From: Cylindrobasidium torrendii FP15055 ss-10
Lineage: Eukaryota > Basidiomycota > Agaricomycetes > Agaricales > Physalacriaceae
DNA: 64,000 bases
Assembly: GCA_000934385.1 (NCBI GenBank)
Contig: KN880434.1
Span: 1-64,000 of the forward strand
Reading direction: 5' to 3'
Shown here piece by piece: positions 48,284 to 60,510 of the stretch (position 1 is the first letter of the stretch; every line of letters starts with the position of its first letter). The notes beneath the pieces are model-generated. The model saw nothing but the letters and a program-made list of their open reading frames with translations. It searched no databases and had not been told where the DNA came from. The translations under genes were made by a program, and so were the position numbers.

Positions 48284-48373
48284 GGCAATGGAAAGACAAT
48301 CACGATGCCGGCGGCGAATGATCGAATCCTGGAATTTGAGTCCGAAGCACCTCATCCTCCGACCTACAACATC

Positions 48374-49012
48374 ATGGCACCCAAGGAATTAACCCGCCAC
48401 CAAGTATCCTCACGGCTAGCATATCACGAACACAAGCCAGCTTTCCTCGCAAAGTTGAAAAATCGAATAGCCGGACTGCCGGACAGCGAAGAGGACGAAG
48501 AGTGGGAGGAGGATGGTTCAGGTAGACCCCCAATCCCACGCCGCCCTCGAGAGCCAATACCCGAGAGACCTGCATCGCAAAAAGGTAGCGACGACGAGGA
48601 CGACGGGGACGAAAAGCCACAAGTCGTAGTGCTAAAGGAAGGGAAGCACCTGTCAGAACGCGATGTAGAGAACATCAGGCGTAAAGGTGCGCCCTTTGCC
48701 ATCCCTACAACGGTTTACTGAGATAAGATCGTAGTACGAGGGCTACCACCTCTACCAGATGAAAGTTCAGGAGAGAGTTCTATCTCAGCCACACAAGCAC
48801 AAAAGAAAGAGAAGAAGAAGGATACTCCCAATCTCTCTTTCTCCTCATCCTCGTCATCCAGACCCGTTTCCAAGCGAAAACGGGTCATCAATACTGCGGA
48901 AGACGACGCAGATGGTACAGCAGAATCATCAGTGATCCCCGCATCCAAGCCAGCAAAGAAGAAGTCGAAGAAGAATGCAAAGACATTATTGTCGTTCGGC
49001 GACGAACCATGA
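48374..49012 (+). CDS. KIAA1143-like (DUF4604) protein
   Basis: A small conserved eukaryotic protein of unknown function. The start MAPKELTRHQVSSRLAYHEHKPAFLAKLKNRI matches the family's short PAFLAxxK opening. An acidic middle region with PPIPRRPREPIPERP is followed by EKPQVVVLKEGKHLSERDVENIRRK, the best-conserved core. An intron near 48687-48730 joins to a Ser/Lys-rich C-terminus ending KKNAKTLLSFGDEP, which matches the terminal SLLSFxxE motif of animal KIAA1143. ATGs upstream at 48257 and 48299 are open in frame but fall in the probable 5' UTR. About 195 residues. Confidence 0.8.
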
Positions 49013-49110
49013 CTTGCTCTCATTGCTCACGCAGCCATCAATCGTTCTGTCTTTGAACGCATAATCCTGTGTTTTCATATCCTAATGTACCATAGTATAA
49101 AGTGCTTCGC

Positions 49111-50646
49111 CTACGTGTGCCTCTTAGTCCCTAGGGTAATCCGGAAAGAAGTCATTGACGTTTTGACGGACAAGCCAACTTCTCGCTGCTTGTATCGCTG
49201 CTCGACCAATAAATTGACTCCCAAATGACCTTTGTATTCCGCTTCCAACTGTTTCCAAACCGCACTTGCCTGAAATTCGGCCAGATCTGGTATTTTGAGG
49301 ATTTCAACATCCCCGACAGGTATGAACGCCACCCTAGCGTACGGCCTCTCGTTCACTCCTCTCAGCGTGCCCGAACGGCTGCAGACCATGATCTTGAGGG
49401 CGCGGAGGACGTCGGAGTTGATTGGATAGTTGGCCGCAATCCAGTCCGACGTAATATAGCGTTCTTCGTTGGCTTGGACGTCGAGAGTTTCGAGCGCAGG
49501 GAACACGGTTTGCTCGTTTCCAAGAAGTGTGAGCAAGGTGAATAGGCTTGTTAAAGCGATATTTGTCCGCCCCTTTTTATGCAAGATTCCCTTGACATCC
49601 GAATTGTAGCGAATTCGCAGATGCTTCAGTCCCTTCAACTCCTGAGAAATATGCTCGAGCTTGGATTGTTCAGCGGGTAAAAGTCGCGGAAGGTCGAGCG
49701 ATGTGACGGAGCATCCAGACCGATGGATGAGGGATTTGACTAGGTAGATTCGAGAGAAACTGGTGAGCTCCAAGTGTTCGAGCGATGGCAGAACAGGAGC
49801 CACGGGCTGGTATTCGATATAGTCGCCTAAACTGATCTTTCGGACGGATGGGATGTTAACTGTTGGGACAGAGTCCATAAAGTCGTGGGTAGGATTGGGT
49901 CGCGGGACTACCCCTGCACCAACCAAAGCTCTGAAGTTGATCTCTTGCAGTAGGGTAGCCCTTGATAGCCCAGTCTCGACGGAAGTCGAGAGAGTATTGC
50001 AGTGCGTCTTGGTCATCACGGAGTAGGAGAACTCGTTAAGCTGGCGCCATGGGAAATTGAATGTGGTAGCGACAGCATAAAAGCAGTGAACACTCCGCAA
50101 GCGGGGAGCGTCGGAGAACAAATCAGAAGAATGGAATGGTACGGGATCAGAATCTGTTTCAAATGCAGTTGGAGTAGGGCGAATATTGACATGTTCGAGG
50201 GTCGTCAAATGCCCTTCAAACTGCTTCATGAGTAGCAGTTCTCGCCTTTCAAGAGTAATGTCGAGAGAGACCCATCGTACGGCAGTTTTCTGCAGCCTTG
50301 CCATGAACGGGCTGGGCAAGGTTCGGTGCTGAGAATGTCGACGTCTTTCGTCTGATGGCGAACAAAGTACGACGTTGAGAGAGGCATCTGGACACCGTGC
50401 AATGACTTGATCGAGCCGAGTAAGCCTCTGCTCATCGCGGGTCGGTATGGTAGAGAAAACAGAGGTCCGAAAATGGGTCCAAAGTTCTGGTGTGCTCAAA
50501 GCGGCGTTCTTCCAAACCGAGCAGACCAGCATGAGGGTAGAACGTGAAGTGTCGCTGTGGTCGAGGGCGTAAGGCTCGACACAAGCGAACACAAACACGG
50601 TTTGAAGAATCCCTATGGATAGTTTGTCCATGATAAGAGAAGTCAT
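49111..50646 (-). CDS. F-box-like protein
   Basis: A single-exon gene, unusual in this intron-rich window. The preferred start is MTSLIMDKLSIGILQTVF at 50646; an in-frame ATG at 50790 would add 48 residues. The N-terminus fits the F-box-like pattern of basidiomycete expansions: LSIGILQTVFVFACVEP, then LMLVCSVWKNAALSTPELWTHF. The rest shows leucine-rich repeats of the loose F-box/LRR type (LEHVNIRP, LRSVHCFYAV, LEHLELTSFS, LKHLRIRYNS, LETLDVQAN). These proteins usually serve as SCF ubiquitin-ligase adaptors; the target is unknown. It converges with the KIAA1143-like gene, 98 bp between stops. Confidence 0.75.
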   Translation of the reverse strand: MTSLIMDKLSIGILQTVFVFACVEPYALDHSDTSRSTLMLVCSVWKNAALSTPELWTHFRTSVFSTIPTRDEQRLTRLDQVIARCPDASLNVVLCSPSDERRRHSQHRTLPSPFMARLQKTAVRWVSLDITLERRELLLMKQFEGHLTTLEHVNIRPTPTAFETDSDPVPFHSSDLFSDAPRLRSVHCFYAVATTFNFPWRQLNEFSYSVMTKTHCNTLSTSVETGLSRATLLQEINFRALVGAGVVPRPNPTHDFMDSVPTVNIPSVRKISLGDYIEYQPVAPVLPSLEHLELTSFSRIYLVKSLIHRSGCSVTSLDLPRLLPAEQSKLEHISQELKGLKHLRIRYNSDVKGILHKKGRTNIALTSLFTLLTLLGNEQTVFPALETLDVQANEERYITSDWIAANYPINSDVLRALKIMVCSRSGTLRGVNERPYARVAFIPVGDVEILKIPDLAEFQASAVWKQLEAEYKGHLGVNLLVEQRYKQREVGLSVKTSMTSFRITLGTKRHT

Positions 50647-50914
50647 GGCGGCAGTCTTGCAAGAGCGAAGATGATCTCGGCTCCGGAATGCTTTGTGCCA
50701 ACGGATCACGGGCACGTGCTGCCGGAATTCGAACCCTTCGATATTACACGCCCGAATTTTGGATAATTGAGTAGCTATTGAGAACTCCAAGTGTCAAGAT
50801 ACTAACAACGGCGACAACCAAGCACAGACCTCTTTGTTTGGTGTTGTGTCACGACGCGACTACGGTGATCAAAACGGCGTTGATCACCCAGCATCTCAAG
50901 TTAGACTTTCATCT

Positions 50915-53039
50915 ATGACACCACAACCACCACTGCGACCTCCGCCTCCGGGGGTAATGCCTGCACTGGTCCAAGGCTGGGCTCAACCTCAACCTCCTCC
51001 AGCGCACCAACCGTTGCCTGGCCCAGCTCCCGTCTACGCACAGGCCATACCTCAAGGCTTCCAGTCGCCAGAACAAACAATCATCAGCGGTGTGCTCACC
51101 AGCGTGCATTCGCTTGTAGAGCATCAAACAAATTACTTGGCCGACCAATTTAAGATACTCGCGCGCCAGCAGACGGAAGAAACGCGTCAATTTCACACCC
51201 AGCTGGAGAATAAACTCGATGTTCATCTTGACAAGCTCACGAAGGCCATGCAAATGGCACATAAAACATACGCCAATGCAACCGCCAACAGCCTCTCGAA
51301 GATACTGAAGATCATGGAGTCTGAGTCCTCCTCTCACAAGGAAATTCATTTTGCTCTCCAAGAACTGGTCGAGAAGCTTCGCGATCCCCAGGCAAGCAGT
51401 ACGTGAAATCTCTGTTTATTGGTAAAGTCCCATAATGTCTTTGAATCAGTGTCGCCGCGTCAAGAAGCACCAAGTGTCTCGCGTGTAACCCATGAAATGG
51501 CAGTTAGCCCCATGAGGTTCCCGTCCCCCTCCCCGCCCCCTCGACATAATCCTCAAGAATTAAATACGGCCTTTGTCCTCCATGCCCAACATGATCTTTC
51601 CGCTCCCGCTGCCCCACATCTGAGTCCAGCAAAGTGGGGTGACGATGGTGCGCATATATCTGCCGCTCTTTATTTCTGAATTGAACCTTTCAAGGCGCTG
51701 GGCCTATGTGCTCGTCATCTATCTTTGATCCTGGCCAGAATCAGTATGACCAGTACCATGTCTTCGGCCCCCTCAACCCCCCGACCTTTCTCGATGCACA
51801 GAAACCACATTTACAATATGGCAAGGACAAAGAGGAAGTAGGTACCTCTCTGCCATCTCCCAGGCTAACTGCACCGCCTATGTTGGGACCGGATTCCTTT
51901 GATGACAAGATTGTACCGGGCAGCTCATGCACACCTTTCCTCCCCGATCGCTCTGCACACCATGACGACCTCGGACAACACGAGACTCCCCAAGTTCTCC
52001 TTGGGGAGGAGGACGAGGAACGCGCGGAACACTTTTCAAGCCAGTTCATCGAAGAAGACAGCAAGGTCATACTCAACGGCAACGATAGCGCTCGTCTCGC
52101 CCATCCGTCGTCGCCCAAACCTCTTCATCAAACAGTTGAAACCGTATTGCCCAGCACTTCTCTTGTCGATGAAAATCTAGTCGCCCCAGCCGTGGAATCT
52201 CCTTTGAGCTCCATAAGTACCCCCGTCCTCAAGGCCAGCCCAATTCCTGCCTCCCAGGACACAAAGGAAACATCGATCAGCGCGCGTCTTCGCAAGCGGA
52301 AACCGTCCCGGTTAGCCGAATCCAGCAGCGCTCCGCCCCCGACAAAGAAGGTCAAGGTCAAGAAGGAGTCCGTTCCTCCTCCAGAGAAGAGCGAAACCGG
52401 GAAGAAGAAGAGGACGAAGGGGAAGCCGCAAGGGAAGGCGGTCACCCAATGGCCTGAGAAGATAATTCACAACATGGACAACGTGAGTCTGCGTATATCA
52501 ATTTATCGCGCTCGTGTCCGCTGACGGGGCGGCGCGCGCGCAGCTCGTGCAATGCGACACTTGCCTTCGATGGTTCCATCTCGGTTGCCTAGGGATGGTT
52601 GACGACGACCCTCGCATCGGCCCAGATGTTGAATACAGCTGCCCGGGCTGCACAGATCCCAGCAATCGTATGTCCACCCATCAGGCGGTAATGCGCTAGA
52701 CTCACCGTGGCTCCAGATCCTCTCAAGCCAGGCAACACCAAGCTCGAAAGCGTGGACTGCGCGCGGTTGGATTGCAACGTGATACCAACGTTCATCGTCG
52801 AGCAGATTGTTGGGCGTAAACATAAGGTGATGGGTGGTCAGCGATGGTACGAATGGCTTGTCAAGTGGCACGGATACGCAATGGCCGAAGCCTCCTGGAC
52901 TTGTGAACAACCTGGAATGGAACCGCATATCCAGCGCTTCATAAAGGAGGCCAAGGCGGCTGGCTCAGACCTCGAGGATAATCCGTACGACGACTTCATC
53001 GCCCGGGTCGCCTTGGAGGCAGGACATCGTTACCCTTGA
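50915..53039 (+). CDS. PHD-like finger and chromodomain protein
   Basis: A nuclear chromatin-associated protein by domain content. The open frame extends upstream to a TTG, so the start is placed at the first ATG, 50915 (MTPQPPLRPPPPG). It begins Pro-rich, then has a probable coiled coil (SVHSLVEHQTNYLADQFKIL and on). A long Ser/Pro/Lys-rich middle contains KPSRLAESSS and KKVKVKKE. Near 52530 a zinc finger reads VQCDTCLRWFHLGCLG...YSCPGC; it has the second half of a PHD but I see no leading CxxC pair. A chromodomain follows: FIVEQIVGRKHKVMGGQRWYEWLVKWHGYAMAEASWT. The end is DDFIARVALEAGHRYP. Five exons. Likely reads methyl-lysine, by domain inference. Confidence 0.82.
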
Positions 53040-53398
53040 ACGTATGACGTGGGCCATGCCTACCATGAACTGTTGTGCCCTTGCTCTTTTGTTTCTGCCG
53101 TATCTTCTGCACTGCATTTGATAGTTCTTGACATAACATTATGCTCCGTTATACTAGCGTGTGATCACTAGAATACTTTCAACCGCACAAGTAGTAATTT
53201 TAGCAGTATACACCTCCTTACTTATCTTCCGTGTAACCTGTTTGCTTTCAGTGGACAACAGCGTCGTTCAATATTCAATGTCAACGAAATGTGATAACCC
53301 CAGTACAGAATAAGATATAAGAAATGTTCGTGGATAGCAATACAGTTAGTTGTCAATGTAAGAAGTCTAGCTCAACATGGTGGAATAGGTGGTGTTAA
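53040..53398. other. Intergenic, convergent 3' ends
   Basis: An AT-rich 0.36-kb interval between the PHD-chromodomain stop and the stop of the secreted gene. No gene seen. Confidence 0.5.
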
Positions 53399-54370
53399 TT
53401 ACTTCTCGGGACCCCAGAGGTCAAGGAACCACTCGTCAGGGTGGGTAGCGCCGCGCATCTTGACTTGGGCAACACCATCGTCTATGCTGACCAGCTTCGA
53501 GAATGCAGCTTTCGTAAGATCAACATGCTTGGAACCAGGATCACAGCCAGCGCAAGAATCGACGACACGAACGAAGACACACTTCTCGCTCGAGTAGCAT
53601 ACTGGACACAGGTTTAATCAACCATATAACTGCAGCTGACAAGGGACCTACATTCAAGGAAAGAAAAGCACTCGGGCTTCGAGTGCCATCCGTCAAGGGT
53701 TAAAGCACATGCGAAGGACTCGTCCTGGATGCGATGAGCCAGAGTAGTATGGGATCTGTGGAGTACTCACGGTAGGCGTCCAGTCGGTATTGGGCCAGCA
53801 ACTTGGGTTCTCGAGATCTTGGCCAGTGTACCTTGGAGATGCTTAGCGGTACAGCCAGTAGCATCGACAGCAGACTAACCAGGTGATCTTTACCTCTTCC
53901 TGCTCGCCAATGCCCTTCAGACCCTTGTACACGCTGTCAACAGCACCTTTGACGATATCACCGACGGCGGCAATTCCAGAGCTCTTGTGCTTCTTTGGCG
54001 CTGCCTGAGTAACGACGGGATGTTTCTTCTTTCCGCCTTTGGACTTTTTCTTCTTGTTCTTATTCTTGTTCTTGTTGTTTTGCTTCTTCTTTTTGGACTT
54101 TTCGTGATTCTTGTTGTCGCGGGCAGAGAGCGTAGAATCAGATTCGTCGTCATCGGGCGATTCGTATTTGTAGCCAAGATCTGTTATGTTGACGGAAGAC
54201 CAGCCATCGCGAGGGTCGAAGCCGTAGTCTTTTCCGAGCGAGTGAGAGTTGGAGTATCTGGCGTAGAGAGCAGCGCGGCGCGAGCCAGAAGAGACAGCCG
54301 AGATCGCAGGACAGAGGAGGGCCAAGGCGACTAAGGCGAGCCAGGAGGGAAAGAGCGTGAGACGTGACAT
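53399..54370 (-). CDS. Secreted double-psi beta-barrel (RlpA/expansin-like) protein
   Basis: The signal peptide is MSRLTLFPSWLALVALALL followed by CPAISAVSSGSRR. Next is a polar region and a run of Lys/Asn (about 54020-54110). After KGLKGIGEQEEVKITW the protein splices to YTGQDLENPSCW, DESFACAL, PECFSFLE, CYSSEKCVFVRVVDSCAGCD, HVDLTKAAFSKL and VKMRGATHPDEWFLDLWGPEK. That order, with paired cysteines, VRVVDSCAGC and HVDLTxxAF, is the barwin/DPBB fold of fungal expansin-like proteins. The last residues mimic the VxWxF end of such domains. Family members loosen or bind cell-wall glucans; activity here is unknown. Four or five exons. Confidence 0.83.
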
Positions 54371-54577
54371 GGCGGCGGGCGGGAATAGAAAGGTGGTGGT
54401 GGTGGTGGTTGGAAAGAGAGACGGACGGGCGATATATGCGTGTCTGGCGAGCCATTTAAAGCAATCGCGGTATTTGTGTTTGATGATCCGGACTCTGCGA
54501 TCATCTACATGCCAATCCAATCGTTCGGCCCGAGGTGCGAGGTGCTGCTCCTCTCTGAATCATTCTCTGTGAGACCG

Positions 54578-57500
54578 ATGCCTGTGGACATATCAAATCA
54601 CAAGCGGGCGGCCAGAAAACAGTCCAACGACGAGGACCTCGACCTCAGGCGTGCTCGCGGCGAAGTGCGTTCATTCCCGTCCCCACGCCAAGTCCCCGCT
54701 TCTGACTCCGCATCCAGATCTCGTGTGCTGAATGCAGACGGTATAATGCAAACTTCCAGCAAAAAGCCAATCAAACTCAACAAATCCAGATTGAAACTCA
54801 AATGCGACAAGAAACTTCCCTGTGGCTCCTGCAGTACGGCCTGGCTCTCCATTTTCCAGCATGCAGCATCTCATGGTGGTTCTTAGTCAGGCGTGGTTGT
54901 CCCTCCATCTGTCCCAATGGAAGTCTATCAACTGGACAGGGCACTCGGTGCGGGTTCTCGCTCAACCAAAATATCAACACCGTTTGATACTCTTCTTAGC
55001 TTCGTCCTTGCAGACACATCCCAACTCCATAACAAAATATCTGAAATGGGACAGCGTATTCGACAACTCGAGGATGCTCTCGCCATCTTCCAAGCTGGTG
55101 TCTCAAACGAAACACATCCACTGCTGCGAGAAGAGTTGTTGGCTATCAAGTTTGGCCCAGATTCCTCTGGAATAACTCCCAAGGAGAAATTGCCCCTCGA
55201 GCATTCACTCAACGCCATCGACGCACTTGGCACCCTGACCATTGGTGACCGACCTGGCGACGGGAAATATTTTGGTCGCTCTGCTGGCTCTGAGGTGCGT
55301 CTCAGTGCAAACAACGTGATGCTAGTCTGATATGGCTTCTCTCAAGACATTGTTCCTCGTATGACCATTGCTTAGTGCTTGCATTGTGCTTACTAAAAAC
55401 ACACCCTAGGCTGGTGCAGACCTCGAAATGTCTACTTGCGCCGAGGATGATGGTTGTCCGGTCTCCATTGAAGTCGCTAAACTATCCAATACCTTTCCTT
55501 TCCATGCCGACGGTAGCGTTGATGTCGAAGCCGCTCTCGACTCCCTCTTGGATGACTTGCCAGAACGCCCACGAGCGTGGACACTCTGCGAAACCTATCT
55601 AGAACATGCCTCATGGGCATTTCGACCAATCCGTCGCGAAGAAATCATTGACGACATACTAACTCCAATATACAAATGTATGAAAGATCGTGCCAATGGA
55701 ATAAACAATGCTAGCCAAACGATATCGTCACACAAACTCGCTGTCCTATACATGTTATTCTCTATCGGTTCTCTCGTGGACTTGACTCTTGAACCTTGTG
55801 CGTCTACCCAATGCCTTTTCTTACTCCTCTTGACATTCATTTAGATAGCCTTGAGTCAGAAAAATACTACCACCTTTGTCGAGCGGCTCTTTCGCTACGA
55901 TCTATCTTTGATTCTCCAGAAATATCGACTGTGCAAGCTGTCGTTCTAATGGCATCGTATCATGCCATGGGCGGCAAGCGCTACACAATGGATAGTGCGG
56001 TATGTGGATTACGAATCGCTGGAATTTGCATTTACCTCGTCAAATTTTAGTGGAGCATTATGTCGCTAGGCGCCAAACTAGCACAAAGTGTAAGGGCTCC
56101 CTCGTTTCTAGTCTTCGTTGCTCATATCTCTTTTAGCTTGGTTTGCATCGTGACAGCGCAAGATGGAAGATGGATGCAAAGATCGTTCAGCGGCGTCGTG
56201 CGCTCTTCCACGAGATATTCTGTTGTGACCTGTTCTACGTGCGCGCTTATACGTCCGTTGTTGGAATGCTGCTCATCCCTTTCAGAGCATCGCCCTTGGT
56301 CGTCCGCCGTCTGTTCGCCTATCCTACTGCGACTGTGAATTCCCTTTCGATGAAGATGCCACATTGGATGATGAAGGGAACGTCAAAGTCGGCTGTCAGT
56401 ACAGGTTTTCCATACTTCACCTTTTGCTGACTCTCGCAGATTATCGATGGAAATATGAATTCTGCAAAGAGATCTTCAGCCAAATTTTGGAACTCACTTT
56501 GACCGCGGAACCACCGAGCTATCAAACCATCCTGGACTTGGACCGCAAAGTTCGTGAGAAGGCCCTACCACCACATCTCAACGTCTTCAGGAGCCCGGAT
56601 GATGAACAAGTCACTCCTTCAGCCTATATGCACGGCTGTTTACTGAGTCAATACCGTGTTGTTTGTAGGTGTCCTATACCTGCTTCCCATTCATCGCCTT
56701 GACATACTGCCAGCATTACTGTATCTCCATCGCAGTTTCTTTGCACAAGCCATGCTTGACCACCCTATCAACCCTCTCCGAAGTCCGTATGCCCCATCGT
56801 TCCTTGCCGCATATCGTTGCGCGTCTGGCGTCATAAAGTCAAGTTTAAATTACTATGAACGATTCCCACAACTGTTTGCTAGATTATGGAGTGTATGGAC
56901 ACATCGTACGCGCTCACTCAATTGGCGATATGTATTGCTGACTATGATTGCAGTTTTCTCGGCATCGGTATGGCTCGCAGGACACTCAATTGTCCCAAAC
57001 TCACGGCGTCTTGTAGATCATAGTAGGGACCATCGTCACTCGCTCGCCTGCTTCGAGTATGGCTGCAAATGCCTTCATTGAATTGGGCCTTGCTTGCGAT
57101 CTTTTCGAGAAGGGCGCACCTGTCTCTCGTCGTGCGAGAAGTGGTTATGTATATTTTCCCTCGCATTTGTCGACTCATTCGTGGTACTCATCAATTACAG
57201 GGGATATTGGCATCTCTCAAGGCCAAAGCTTATCAAGCGTACTCGCATTTCCGCTCAGGTCAACTTCCAGCAGTAGTATCCACCAACGTCGGCAACGACT
57301 ATGGCAACGATGAACTCGCTCTTTTTGGTGGCCAAACAAAAGTACTCTTTAGCAAGCTCATGGCGAGACGGGGCGTCAACCGTAGAACGTCTGGGTCACA
57401 TACTTCCGACAGCAGCCCGAGAGTACCATCTACGCCAGGCGGTGAACCAAGCAAAGACTCGCCAGCATCCTCCGATCCATTGGACGTCCATCCTTCTTTG

Positions 57501-57971
57501 GTTGAATACCTTGCACTTCTTCCTCAGGACCAGCACCCACAATATTCGCCACCGCCTACGAATGATACAGAAACGGTGGTGGATGGTACGTCCGGTCTAT
57601 ACGACCAACTCAACGGCCAGCTTATGAACATGAATCCCTATCTTACTGGCTACAATGTGGCCTCTTCTTCTCGCACCAATCCTACCTACGGCACAACTTA
57701 CTTGCCGAGCGACGTGGCTCCAAACGGACAGACCAATGCCAATGGTGCCTCGACGTCGTATTATGGCCAAATTGACGAGCCGTCCAGCTTTACTGCTAGC
57801 CCGACGTTTGAACCGCCAGGGTTGACGGAGCAAGACCACTACGACAGTAACAGGCTGATGGACTTTGGGATGATGGGGGAGGCCGGCATAGATGATAGCT
57901 GGAAAACGTTCATGAGAATGACGGGTATACTCGAAGGGGAAGGCGCTGTACCACCGGACGGGCCTTCGTAG
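54578..57971 (+). CDS. Zn(2)Cys(6) transcription factor (fungal-specific domain)
   Basis: Start MPVDISNHKRAARKQSND at 54578. The zinc cluster is split by introns: ISCAECR, then RLKLKCDKKLPCGSC, then IRRGCPSIC, giving a full CX2CX6CX5CX2CX8C. NGSLSTGQGTRFVLADTSQLHNKI links to a coiled segment, ISEMGQRIRQLEDALAIF. The central Fungal_trans-type region includes YYHLCRAALSL, VVLMASYHAMGGKRYTMDSAW, AKLAQSLGLHRDSARW and RRRALFHEIFCCDLF, landmarks for this domain. Later parts are Ser/Pro/Asn-rich with a C-terminal FGMMGEAGIDDSWKTFMRMTGIL. More than ten exons. Such regulators are common in basidiomycetes; targets unknown. Divergent from the secreted barrel protein across 207 bp. Confidence 0.87.
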
Positions 57972-58148
57972 AAGTTTTGAAGCACTGTACTCGATGTTAT
58001 TGTTTGTTCTATTGCGTTTTAATACGTCCGCTCAGGGTTGGCGGAAATGTCCGAAAACACGATGGTATATTGTTCATTTACAATAAATTGCGAAGTGAAG
58101 TAGATGGAATCCGGGTAGGCGGACATCCGAAAGGGGCGATATCGCCAT

Positions 58149-58155
58149 TGACTCA
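58149..58155 (+). promoter_or_regulatory. Gcn4/Cpc1-type TGACTCA element
   Basis: A perfect TGACTCA heptamer lies 58 bp before the ATG of the sulfur amino-acid enzyme gene. In fungi this site is bound by Gcn4/Cpc1 under amino-acid starvation. The fit to an amino-acid gene supports the call, but the spacing is short. Confidence 0.4.
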
Positions 58156-58212
58156 CCGAATTGGAACATAACGAAGCATCTAACATCGATCGTCTGTTTG
58201 TTCAAATCGACC

Positions 58213-59978
<1,766 letters not shown>

Positions 59979-60510
59979 TTCATGAGAGCCACACTCACAC
60001 CACAGTAGTAGATGCGTATGCACGGAACTTCTGCGACTGACAGTATTGCAGTCAATAACAAAGTAATGACTTGGACAACAAAGCTACAAAAGTAAGCATG
60101 TTAGCGTCTCAATGGAATTTGCGTCCGCAACAAGAATTTGTTAATAGCCTCAATGTAATCCCTTTCGGGGAGTTACCTCTCAAACCATCAGCAACGCTGA
60201 TCCGTGGTCGCCATGATCACGTGACCGTGTTTCGATCTGGATTCTTGACTGTGCCAAATTCCACTGACATTCATGCCCGTTCAACCGTGTAGTCCAAGTA
60301 TTCGTCTCTGGTTTGACACTACCGCTTTATTTCATCATGTTTGCCGAATGCCAAGGTCCACTCTTGAAATACCATCTTGCAGTGTCAGCCTCACACAATG
60401 AATTTGGGGTTGTCGACGTCCAAGTCACCGGATTCCCTGTGAACAGGATTGCAGATTTAGAACCACATCAGATCTGAATAGTTGTCGCCATTGCGGTACT
60501 GTAGCTCGTT
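59979..60510. other. Intergenic, convergent 3' ends
   Basis: A 0.5-kb interval between two convergent stops. No gene is supported. Confidence 0.5.

Noticed and set aside
50834..50914. N-terminal extension of the PHD-chromodomain protein
   Set aside because: The frame opens at a TTG with no ATG; the first ATG is at 50915.
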